Notes under the pieces: generated by a model
Database searches by the model: none
The model's input: the letters and a program-made list of their open reading frames with translations, nothing else
What the model was told of the DNA's origin: nothing
In this document: positions 48,474 through 57,600 of the stretch, piece after piece
Layout of the letters: each line of letters starts with the position of its first letter
How positions within the stretch are numbered: the first letter of the stretch is position 1
Program-made: the position numbers and the translations under genes
Origin: Weissella minor
GTDB taxonomy: Bacteria; Bacillota; Bacilli; Lactobacillales; Lactobacillaceae
Direction of reading: 5' to 3'
Length of the DNA: 64,000 bases
Assembly: GCF_001437425.1 (NCBI RefSeq)
Contig: NZ_JQCD01000018.1
Coordinates: forward strand, 712 to 64,711

Positions 48474-49663
48474 TGCCCATGTTACGACCACCTAAGTTTC
48501 TGAATGAAACTGGGAACAAAACGTTGGATGTATCAACTAATGGGCTATCAATTGATAATGAAAATATTTTGAGCAAACTTGGTTTAAATAACGATTATGT
48601 AAATGCTAACGATGCATTACGTGATTCCGATATTTATGCCATTATTTCAAGATTAAGTTTTGATTTGGTGTCAGCAAAAGTACATACGGAACAAAGCAAG
48701 ACAAGCTTTATTTTGCAGAATCCGACACCAATGACAAACCAATTAGCATTTTGGCAGTCTGTTTATGCACAGTTATTGTTAGGGGGTGAGGCGTTCGCTT
48801 ATATTTGGAGAAATAAAAATGCACAGATTAAGTCGTTTGAATACTTAAGACCAAGTCAAGTTCAAACTGTACGTTTGATGAATGGGGCAGGTTTAATGTA
48901 CAACGCAACTTTTGATGAGCCAGCAGTTGGTTTTGTTCAAGGAATACCTAGTGGAGATATGCTACATTTTCGTCTGATGAGTACGAATGGTGGAAAGACG
49001 GGGATTAGTCCTCTTTCAGCATTAGGGGATGAATTTCAAATTAAGCGTGAAGCTAATAGACTATCGTTGACATCGCTTGCGAAGTCGGTGTTTACGCCAG
49101 GTATTTTAAAAGTTGGTGTTGAAAAAGGTGGTTTACAAGGTGCGGTAGAAAAAACAGCATTATCACGATCATTTATGAAGAGACTGGAGTCATCAAAGGG
49201 TGGCCCAATTGTATTAGATGAATTGGAAAGCTTTACACCATTCGAAGTTAAAAATGATATTTCAAAATTATTGGCATCAACCGATTGGACAAGAAACAAT
49301 ATTGCTAAAGTTTATGGTGTTGATGATAGTCAGTTAAATGGTAATGGTGATCAACAATCATCTATCCAAATGCAAATGGAGCAATATATTAAAAGTTTGC
49401 GGCGTTTTGCAATTACGATTGAAGCGGAATTAAGTAATAAACTCAACGATAACGTAGAGTTAGATTTGAGACCAGTTTATGACATTTTGGGTGGTAATAC
49501 AGTTAGGGAAGTTTCTGATTTAATGAAAGATGGTGCTTTAACTTCAGGAGAAGCAAAACTTTTACTTAAAGAGCGCGGATATTTAAGTAAAGATTTTCCT
49601 GATATACCAGAAACCAATCCTAGATTTATAAAGGAAGGAGGTACGAACAATGAAAACACTTGA
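48473..49663 (+). CDS. portal protein, HK97 family
   Basis: 396 residues. DIYAIISRLSFDLVSAKVHT, LLLGGEAFAYIWRN, STNGGKTGISPLSALGDEFQ and DWTRNNIAKVYGVDDSQLNG are HK97-portal features. It forms the DNA entry ring of the capsid. Overlaps the protease gene by 14 bp. Confidence 0.93.
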   Translation: MPMLRPPKFLNETGNKTLDVSTNGLSIDNENILSKLGLNNDYVNANDALRDSDIYAIISRLSFDLVSAKVHTEQSKTSFILQNPTPMTNQLAFWQSVYAQLLLGGEAFAYIWRNKNAQIKSFEYLRPSQVQTVRLMNGAGLMYNATFDEPAVGFVQGIPSGDMLHFRLMSTNGGKTGISPLSALGDEFQIKREANRLSLTSLAKSVFTPGILKVGVEKGGLQGAVEKTALSRSFMKRLESSKGGPIVLDELESFTPFEVKNDISKLLASTDWTRNNIAKVYGVDDSQLNGNGDQQSSIQMQMEQYIKSLRRFAITIEAELSNKLNDNVELDLRPVYDILGGNTVREVSDLMKDGALTSGEAKLLLKERGYLSKDFPDIPETNPRFIKEGGTNNENT

Positions 49664-50363
49664 TTTAATTGGGCCGGTTGTCGGAAATGATTCAAGTTGG
49701 ATTTACGACTTTTTAGAAATTGATTGTATTAGCCCTAATAAGGTTAAAAGTACATTGAATGACTTAGGAGATGATGATTTAACAATTAATTTATCTTCAG
49801 GCGGTGGAGAAGTGACGGCGGCAAGTGAAATATATACTGCTTTACGTCAAATTGACAAGGAAGTGACTATTAATATCACTGGTATGGCAGCAAGTGCGGC
49901 GTCAGTAATTGCAATGGGAGCGAATATTGTTAATATTTCGCCAACTGCTCAATTTATGATCCATCAAGCTAGTGTATCTGAAACAGCAGGAAATAAAGAT
50001 AAACTAACTCATGTTGCGGACATGCTTGATAAGACGGACCAATCTATTGCACAGGCATATGTCGAACGAACAGGCGTTTCAATGGATGAGATTGCAAAGA
50101 TGATGGCAGACGAAACCTTTTTAACAGCTACAGAAGCAGTTGAGTATGGTTTTGCTGACAATATTATGTTTGCTAATCAGGCTACTGCAAAGGCTACAAA
50201 TTCCATTGAAACAGGTTTGTTATCAACGGATGCAATTAATAAGGTAGGTACATTAATTGCTAAGCAATCACAAAATAAAAATTCACAAAAGAACAAGACA
50301 AATAACAACGGAAGTCGTCTAGCACAACGAAGTGCTAAGGCGACTATTTTATTGGAGGATTAA
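49650..50363 (+). CDS. ClpP-like prohead protease
   Basis: 237 residues. NLSSGGGEVTAASEIYTAL, GMAASAASVIAMGA (catalytic Ser) and AQFMIHQAS (catalytic His) make a ClpP/S49-like active site. It matures the capsid and degrades scaffold. Low-complexity Asn/Lys tail. Confidence 0.93.
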   Translation: MKTLDLIGPVVGNDSSWIYDFLEIDCISPNKVKSTLNDLGDDDLTINLSSGGGEVTAASEIYTALRQIDKEVTINITGMAASAASVIAMGANIVNISPTAQFMIHQASVSETAGNKDKLTHVADMLDKTDQSIAQAYVERTGVSMDEIAKMMADETFLTATEAVEYGFADNIMFANQATAKATNSIETGLLSTDAINKVGTLIAKQSQNKNSQKNKTNNNGSRLAQRSAKATILLED

Positions 50364-50365
50364 AA

Positions 50366-51562
50366 ATGACTATTAATGAATTAAATGATGCATGGGTAAA
50401 TGCGGGACAAAAGGTGTCTGACTTACAAGCTGAGGCAAACGCCATGGTAAACGTCGATGATGTAACGGTTGAAGACATTACTAAGGTGCAAAACAATGTT
50501 AAGGCAGCAAAAGCGCAACGAGACTTGGCATATCAAAACTTGGTGGATGCGCGTGCAGAAGAAGTGGCTTCAATGAGTGATAAGGATGTACAACCACTTA
50601 ATGGTGAGGAGAAAGCGGACAAGATTAAGTTTATTGATGAATTTAAGGGAATGATGAAGAATGATCCAACAATCATTAACTCTCTAACCTCATCTACTGA
50701 TGAACAAGGAAACGCAGCTGGATTAACAATTCCGGTTGATGTACAAACTGCCATTCATCAATTGATGCGCCAATACGATTCATTGGAACAATATGTTAAT
50801 CATGAGTCTGTAACTACAGCTTCAGGAAGCCGAGTATATGAAAAGTTCTCTGAAATTACACCACTTGTAAATCTTGATGATGAAGAAGGTGAGATTAAAG
50901 AACAAGACGCACCTAAGCTAACCCTTATTAAGTATGTAATTAAGCGATATGCAGGAATTAATACAGTTACTAATTCATTGCTTAAGGATACGGCAGACAA
51001 TATCCTACAATGGCTAACTACTTGGATTGCTCGTAAGGTAGTTGTTACACGAAATCAAGCTATTATTGAAAAAATGAATGCTGTACCATCTAAGCAAACT
51101 TTGAGTAAGTTTGACGATATTAAGGACTTGCAAAATAAGACATTGGACCCAGCACTATTATCAACATCTATGTTTATTACTAATCAATCAGGATTTTCTG
51201 AATTGGCCAAGGTTAAGGATGCACATGGTGAATATTTGATTCAACCGGTTGTTACTCAACCTGAAGTTAAGCAAATTGGTGGAAAGCAGGTTGTAGTAGT
51301 GGCCGACCGATGGTTGCCAAATCAAGCCAAGGATACGTTCCCATTGTACTTTGGAGATATGAAGCAAGCTATTACACTTTATGATCGCGAGCATATGTCA
51401 TTGTTGTCAACAAATATCGGAGGTGGTGCATTCGAACATGACCAAACAAAGGTACGTGTTATTGACCGCTTTGATGTGGAAGCAACAGATTCAGATGCCT
51501 TGATTTCGGCATCATTTAAGAAGATTGCAGATCAACCAGCAGCTACTGCACCTACAGCTTAG
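50366..51562 (+). CDS. major capsid protein, HK97 fold
   Basis: 398 residues. N-terminal helical delta/scaffold segment (about 1-100), then GNAAGLTIPVDVQTAIHQLM, ITNQSGFSELAKVKDAHGEY, FPLYFGDMKQAITLYDREHM and FDVEATDSDALISASFKKI, the typical HK97 C terminus. The protease upstream probably removes the N-terminal segment. Confidence 0.95.
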   Translation: MTINELNDAWVNAGQKVSDLQAEANAMVNVDDVTVEDITKVQNNVKAAKAQRDLAYQNLVDARAEEVASMSDKDVQPLNGEEKADKIKFIDEFKGMMKNDPTIINSLTSSTDEQGNAAGLTIPVDVQTAIHQLMRQYDSLEQYVNHESVTTASGSRVYEKFSEITPLVNLDDEEGEIKEQDAPKLTLIKYVIKRYAGINTVTNSLLKDTADNILQWLTTWIARKVVVTRNQAIIEKMNAVPSKQTLSKFDDIKDLQNKTLDPALLSTSMFITNQSGFSELAKVKDAHGEYLIQPVVTQPEVKQIGGKQVVVVADRWLPNQAKDTFPLYFGDMKQAITLYDREHMSLLSTNIGGGAFEHDQTKVRVIDRFDVEATDSDALISASFKKIADQPAATAPTA

Positions 51563-51579
51563 TGAAGTGAGCGTGGCAT

Positions 51580-51936
51580 ATGGGTGATAATGAAAAAAGT
51601 GAGTTATTAGAACAACTAAAATTGTCGCTTAGGCTGGATATGGAAGAAGATGATGAGTTGCTTAATTTGTATATTGATGCGGCTTCTAGCTATATAAAAG
51701 GAGCAGTTGGTGATAGTGAATCATTCTGGGAAGACGATTCAATCAAGCCGATGTTCAAGACTGCTCTAATCGCGCAAGCAAGTGGATATTATGCAGCAAG
51801 AACTTCATTAACTAACATTCCAATGTATCCAATTAATATGGCTGTAAACTCTATTGTCGGACAAATGCGTGGACGCTATGAAGTGTATCTTGAATTAAAG
51901 GATGTAACAGATGAAAATCAATCCAAATCAATTTAA
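51580..51936 (+). CDS. head-tail connector protein (gp6-like)
   Basis: 118 residues, helical. LKLSLRLDMEEDDELLNLYI, DAASSYIKGAVG and TALIAQASGYYAARTS match the phage connector (QLRL/gp6) family. It binds the portal ring. Confidence 0.88.
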   Translation: MGDNEKSELLEQLKLSLRLDMEEDDELLNLYIDAASSYIKGAVGDSESFWEDDSIKPMFKTALIAQASGYYAARTSLTNIPMYPINMAVNSIVGQMRGRYEVYLELKDVTDENQSKSI

Positions 51937-52261
51937 CCATAGGGTGGCATTTGGTTATTTGCGTGAAGATGAATATGATGCTAATGGTCAAAAATTAGAA
52001 GAGTTTGTTTCTGAATTTAAACTTTGGTTTGGTTATCGTCAACAAACGTTGAATCAACAATATACATTGGAAGGCCTTGATATTAAAAAGACTAAATTAA
52101 TTGCGGTGCGTCATTCTCACAAAATTAAAGAGAGTATGTATTGTCAAATTGATGATGATCTCTTTAAAATCGTGACACTTAGTGCTGATGAGCGAAATGG
52201 AACTGGTTTAAATTCATATGACATCTTAACGCTTCAATTAATCGAGAAGAGAGGTGCTTGA
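51911..52261 (+). CDS. head closure protein (head-tail adaptor)
   Basis: 116 residues. FNHRVAFGYLREDEYDANGQ, KLWFGYRQQTLNQQYTLEGL and ending SYDILTLQLIEKRGA match the SPP1 gp16-like adaptor family. Overlaps the connector by 26 bp. Confidence 0.87.
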   Translation: MKINPNQFNHRVAFGYLREDEYDANGQKLEEFVSEFKLWFGYRQQTLNQQYTLEGLDIKKTKLIAVRHSHKIKESMYCQIDDDLFKIVTLSADERNGTGLNSYDILTLQLIEKRGA

Positions 52262-52689
52262 TAGCTTTGGACGATGATTTTGAAACTCAAATGAATAAAT
52301 TAGTACACGATGTTGGCGGAATAGTTAATATTTCAGTTGATGATAGACAAAAAGTAACCAAAGTTGGCGCTTTGGCAATGCAAAAAGTGATAGAAGAGGA
52401 AACGAAAAAAAGTCATTTCAATAGTGGCCGTGATACATCAAAATTTGAACATTTGGCTGATTCCGTAACCTCTGGAAGATTAGCTGGTACACGAATTGAT
52501 GGCACGTCAGCAGTGGGATTCTCTACAAATGATGTAAATCATGCACGAATTGCGAGGTTTTTAAATGATGGCACTATAAAAATGCCTGGTGATTCATTTT
52601 ATGACCAAGCTATAGAGACGGCTAAAGAACCTGTGTTTATGGCTGAAGCAGCAGCATTAGCTAAAATTCAGGAGAAGAAGGGCCTATGA
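52258..52689 (+). CDS. HK97 gp10-like tail-completion protein
   Basis: 143 residues. ALAMQKVIEEETKKSHFNSG and HARIARFLNDGTIKMPGDSF are typical of the gp10/minor-capsid group. TTG start 4 bp inside the gene before, with AGAGAGG upstream. Confidence 0.87.
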   Translation: MIALDDDFETQMNKLVHDVGGIVNISVDDRQKVTKVGALAMQKVIEEETKKSHFNSGRDTSKFEHLADSVTSGRLAGTRIDGTSAVGFSTNDVNHARIARFLNDGTIKMPGDSFYDQAIETAKEPVFMAEAAALAKIQEKKGL

Positions 52690-53051
52690 GTTTATTAATG
52701 GAAGCGTATCGGCAAATTAAACTGGAAGCTGTTTGGGCCGATGCTATACGAGTAAATGCTTTAAAAGCAGATGAAGATAAAAACAAAACACTGATTCTCG
52801 TTAGGAATAGCACGAGTGGAGTCGGTGATTATGGTAGTAATCAATTTAATACTTATGAAGGAAGCGTTCAAATTCAAATATTTTTGAGTTTAAATGCTTC
52901 TTTTGATTTAGAAGAAAAGTTAATAGCACTGATGAATGCTTTAAATCAGGGTGGTTGGCAAATAAATGAAGTGAAGCCTGCTATACCTGATCCAGATACA
53001 AAACAATTAACAGCAACAATAAACATAAGCAGAACAAAGGAGGCATTATAA
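52686..53051 (+). CDS. tail terminator-like protein, DUF806
   Basis: 121 residues. YGSNQFNTYEGSVQIQIFLS and an NISRTKEAL end fit the DUF806 group found at this point in Lactobacillales phages; by position it caps the tail tube. Confidence 0.83.
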   Translation: MSLLMEAYRQIKLEAVWADAIRVNALKADEDKNKTLILVRNSTSGVGDYGSNQFNTYEGSVQIQIFLSLNASFDLEEKLIALMNALNQGGWQINEVKPAIPDPDTKQLTATINISRTKEAL

Positions 53052-53723
53052 ATGTCATTAGGAATTAATCGAGGTTGGGTCGCTATTATTGACGACAATA
53101 CTAACAAAATCGTTACGGGAATTGATGGAATCAATGGGCGTCAAGATGATAAGTCTGGAATTTTTCAAGCGGATGTACGTTCGGTAATGGGGCTAGTTGG
53201 GTTTAATTTAACCAATATGGCGGGAAGCCAAACTGATATTTTTGGATCAAATCGTGTAGTTGCCGTTTCAACAGGTAAGGCGTCACCGCAAGGTGTTTTA
53301 ACAGCCAATGCTTTTCCACATGCCGTGCTTAATAAATTATTAGGCCGTAAAGAAAAGGGAAATGGTGGCTTTGAAGCTGCAGGTACAAACAATACTCATG
53401 TCACGATTTTGGTTGAATCGGCAGAATCATTTGATATTGAAGAACCGCTATATGTAGGTTTCTATAAAGCTATTGGACAAGATCAAGCGCAAAATATGCA
53501 AACTAACAATGCAACCGAACAACGCCAAACGGATGACATTACATTTAAGGCAATCGAACGTGGCGATGATGGATTTGGAGCTTGGTATTATCCAGATTAT
53601 GCAGCCTTTACTAAGGAACGTATGTTCCAGGACTTTTTCCCTGGTGCAGATGTAACAGAATTTGCCAATGCTGGAGAAGATGCAGCAAAGGGTGGAAACA
53701 CAAAAGTTGTACCGCAAGATTAA
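53052..53723 (+). CDS. major tail protein
   Basis: 223 residues, phi13-type tail tube. Begins GINRGWVAIIDDNTNKIVTG; KAIERGDDGFGAWYYPDYAA in the last third. It polymerises to the tail tube. Confidence 0.9.
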   Translation: MSLGINRGWVAIIDDNTNKIVTGIDGINGRQDDKSGIFQADVRSVMGLVGFNLTNMAGSQTDIFGSNRVVAVSTGKASPQGVLTANAFPHAVLNKLLGRKEKGNGGFEAAGTNNTHVTILVESAESFDIEEPLYVGFYKAIGQDQAQNMQTNNATEQRQTDDITFKAIERGDDGFGAWYYPDYAAFTKERMFQDFFPGADVTEFANAGEDAAKGGNTKVVPQD

Positions 53724-53795
53724 GAACTAAGCAATAACGTCGCCATAAATACACAATACGGAAGGGCGGCTTGTACATAATTAAGGAGATAAATA

Positions 53796-54356
53796 ATGCC
53801 ACAAGCAATGGAGTTAAATGGATCAATTGAATTGTTTAATTTGGAAGATGATCAACCAATGAAAATTGTCCCAACGCAACTACAATACCGTCGCACTGCA
53901 CAATATATGAAGGATTTGGCACAACAAGATATTGTAGATATGAAGTTAGAAAAAGCGATTCAAGATTATTATCGTGATGTAACTCAATTATCAGAAGCAA
54001 TTGATGATATTCGAGATAGTGATCTGAACGCTGCCGATAAGGCAATTAAAGTCAACGAATTACAAACCATCATGAACAAAAAAGAAAATCCAGCATATGA
54101 CGGAGATAATTTGCTTAACAAGATTGATCAAAGTATCGAAGCGTTAGATTTATCTGTTGATTTTCTACATGATGTTTTGGATGATCGTTTAACTAAAAAA
54201 CAAAAAGCAATCGTTGATGAAGCAAATGGTACTGACATTATTGAATTTTCGCGTAACCTTGCTCGTCAAATTCTGGGCATTCCAGATGAATCTGAAGAAG
54301 ATGAAGCAGAAAAGAAAGATGAAGAGTTGACAGTAGATGAGGGTTTAAACGATTAG
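53796..54356 (+). CDS. tail assembly chaperone G
   Basis: 186 residues, short form of the G/GT pair. Acidic C terminus (ESEEDEAEKKDEELTVDEG). It covers the tape-measure protein during tail assembly. Its last codons contain a T TTA AAC slippery heptamer, so a fraction of ribosomes make the longer GT form. Confidence 0.88.
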   Translation: MPQAMELNGSIELFNLEDDQPMKIVPTQLQYRRTAQYMKDLAQQDIVDMKLEKAIQDYYRDVTQLSEAIDDIRDSDLNAADKAIKVNELQTIMNKKENPAYDGDNLLNKIDQSIEALDLSVDFLHDVLDDRLTKKQKAIVDEANGTDIIEFSRNLARQILGIPDESEEDEAEKKDEELTVDEGLND

Positions 54357-54384
54357 TTGAAAGTTATCATTTTTGGGATAACTT
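54344..54384 (+). promoter_or_regulatory. -1 programmed frameshift site (TTTAAAC + hairpin)
   Basis: T TTA AAC at 54344-54350 is in the zero frame of the chaperone gene, the X XXY YYZ form. It is followed 10 nt later by an 8-bp perfect hairpin AAGTTATC-N8-GATAACTT at 54361-54384. The zero-frame TAG is two codons away. Confidence 0.85.
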
Positions 54385-54589
54385 AGTCCAAGATTTAGAT
54401 TATGCCGAGCAACAAGCATTTTACAACTTACACATTGCACCATCTGAATATGAACAACAGCCGTACTATCGAATGATGGAAGTGTTAGCAGCACAATCTC
54501 GTGATGATCGTCCTATGAGTGCTCGTGACTTTATGCGTCATATGGATTTAACACCAGACCAAGCAAATAAAAATATCAAAAAACAGTAA
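54350..54589 (+). CDS. T extension of the GT tail chaperone (by -1 frameshift)
   Basis: 79 codons open in the -1 frame from the slip site to TAA at 54587. Reads RLVESYHFWDNLVQDLDYAE, then FYNLHIAPSEYEQQPYYRMM and DFMRHMDLTPDQANK. It has no start codon of its own with a ribosome-binding site, as expected for a fused domain that recruits the tape measure. Confidence 0.85.
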   Translation, partial: RLVESYHFWDNLVQDLDYAEQQAFYNLHIAPSEYEQQPYYRMMEVLAAQSRDDRPMSARDFMRHMDLTPDQANKNIKKQ

Positions 54590-54606
54590 AGAAAGGAGGA
54601 TAACTT

Positions 54607-57600
54607 ATGGTAATGATTACCCGTGAGATGGCCACAAAGCTGACCATGGACACATCAAATGCTCAAAATGCATTACGTGATTTTCAGCGAGAAGCTACAA
54701 TGGCGACACGAGAATGGAAAACCACAACAACTCAATTAAAGGCTGCGGGTGATTATGCTGGTGCAGCTGCTGAAAGATATAAAGGTCTGGGTGATTCAGT
54801 TAATAATCAGCAACAGAAAATCAAAATGTTGCGGGAGTCACTAGAAAATGTAAATACGAGTACGAAAAAAGGCGCAACTCTTTATAATTATTTGCAAAAA
54901 GAACTTGAGAAAGCTGAACGCCAACTTGGGTCATTTAATGGACAGCAAAAAAGAGCAGAAGAAGCAAATCGGTATTATCAATCTGGGTTAGCAGAGTTAA
55001 ATCAAAAGTTAAACAGAAATACTGATATTATGCGCATTCGTGAGCAACGTCTACAAGCACAGGGAAGAGCAGAAGGAGCTGCAAGAGTTCACGTTGAAGG
55101 ACTAAAAAATTCACAAGAATCTTTATCTGATGTTTTAAAGATACAAGAAGGTGAACTGAATCGCGTATCGCGTCAAAGTGGTAAAAATTCAGATGCGTAT
55201 CATCTGCAAGCTATGCGTGTGGAAGAAACGAAAAAGCGCTTAGCAGAAACTACAACTGAATTGCGTCATTATCAATCTGGTTTAGCCGGTGGCGAAGTTA
55301 AGATTAAAGAATTGAATGCGGAACTTAGTCAGAATAATGATTTGTTCAGAGCTAACACGCAAAGGTTAGAAGCCGAAGGGCAACATAATCTTGCATTACA
55401 GACGAAATTAGCAGGGACCAAAAATGCGTATGCTTCACAAAGCAGGGAATTGACAGAACAACGTAGTCAATTAAAACGTTTGGAACTTGCAGAGGATAGC
55501 AGTCGAAATTCAATTGCAAAACAACGAACAGAAGTAGCAAAATCTGAAGCAAAACTCGCAGGATATGGTAAAGAGATTCGTGTTGTTCAAAAAGAGGTTG
55601 ATCACTTAAGCCCATTTGGATTTACAAAAATGGGACAAGGAATGAACTCGTTGTATAGAACGTCCAACAAAACGTTTGATTCAATGCAACGTGGTTTTCA
55701 AAAAGTGAGAAGTGGTGCGCTATCTGCTGCAATTGGAATTGGAGCTGTTAGTGCTGCATCATTAAAGGGCGCCGAAATGGCATCAGAGTTAGAAAACCAA
55801 TATAAGACAACCTTTAATTTACTCGTTACTGGGGGCGAGAAAGCAAGTGAAGCGCAACGTAATGTTAATAAGATGCAGGCAGAAGGTAAACGTATGTCTG
55901 TGGAATACGGTGTCTCACAAGCTAAAATTGCTGACGGATACCAAGAATTAGTAAAACGTGGATATACTTCGGAACAATCATTAGGGGCGATGAAGACCAT
56001 GTTGCAAGGTGCTAAAGCATCTGGTGATGATTTTACTGATGTTGTCCACAATTCAACAGCTGCGTTGGAATCATTCGGTAAAAAGACAGATTCTGTAGCT
56101 GGTATGGCAAAAAATACTAAAGAAGTTGTTAATAAGATGGCTTATGCTGCTGATTTAACAGCAACTGATTTCCATAATATGGGAAAAGCTATGGAATATG
56201 TTGGTGCAACAGCACATGGAGCGGGTGTTGATATTGGTGACACAGCTTCTGCAATCGGTGTTTTAAGTAACAATGGAATTGAAGCAGATAAAGCTGGAAC
56301 TGGATTACGTAAAGTCTTAAATTCATTGATTTCACCATCAAAGGCAGCGACTGATTCTTTGAAGAGTATGGGACTAAGTACAGACGACTTTACTGATAAG
56401 CAAGGTAAGATGAAATCTATGACGGACATTTTTGGATTGCTTAACAAACATTCTGAAGATATGTCTAAAAGTGAAAAAATGGATGTGTTTCATAACTTGT
56501 TCGGTACCACTGGACAGCAGGCTGGTATTGTTTTAGCTGAAAATGCTTCAAGCTTAGGAGAATTGAACGAAAAGGTAAAAGAGTCTGCGGACGGTCAAGG
56601 GTATGTTGCAAGATTAGCTAATAAGAACATGGGTTCTGTAAAAAATCAAATGGCACAGTTCAAAGAAGCTGGGAATGCAACATTAATTATGATCGGTAAA
56701 GAAATGTTGCCTGTATTGCGTGAAGCTTCAATTCAAATGGTTAAAACGTTTGATTCTAAAGATGGCCAAGAAGGTTTGAAGACATTGGCTAAAGGTGTCG
56801 GATTTTTAGCCAAAACAACTGCGGACTTTGCAGGATTCTTAGGTTCACATAAAAATGAGGTTGAAGCCTTTGGTATTGCGTTAGGTGCAATGTGGGGAAT
56901 TAGAAAAGTTGGACAATTTATTAGTCTAGTTAAAGATGCTAAAACTGCATTGCTTGAATTAAAGACTGTTGGCGCTGCTATGAATCTAATGGGTGGTAGT
57001 GGAGTCAATATGACTGGTAAGGGAGCTAAAGCAATCTCAACACCTAAAGCCACCGGGGCAACAATGGCAACTCAAAGTATTGGTGCAGTAGGTACAAGTG
57101 ATATAGGCGCTATAGAATCAGTGGCAACTAAAGCAGCACCTTCAGTAGGAAAGGTTATGATGAAAGCCACTGCTACTGGAGTAGGTGGTGGTGTAGCAGC
57201 TGGACTTATGGAGGCTACAAATAACAAACCTTTACATGAAAAAGTAGGTGGAACAATAGGAGGTGGCGTTGGGACCGCTGCAGGGATGGCTATTGGAGGA
57301 CCTCTTGGCGCAGTGTTAGGCGGTATTGTTGGTCAAAAGTCAGGAGAATTACTCGGAGATGCCATTCAGCGTGGTGTAAATAAAAAGCCAATTAAGCCCA
57401 AGATGAGTAAGGATACTCAAACTGCAGATATGAAACGGTTAGGTCGTGTTTATCAGGACACGATTGATGGTATTAATCGAAAATTATTCTTAGACCCAAA
57501 GTTAAATACAAAGAGTCTTGAGCGTGATCAGAAAACGCTTGAATCCACATATAAAAAGATGAGTCGAGAAATTGATAATTTTTACAAGAATAAGCAAAAA

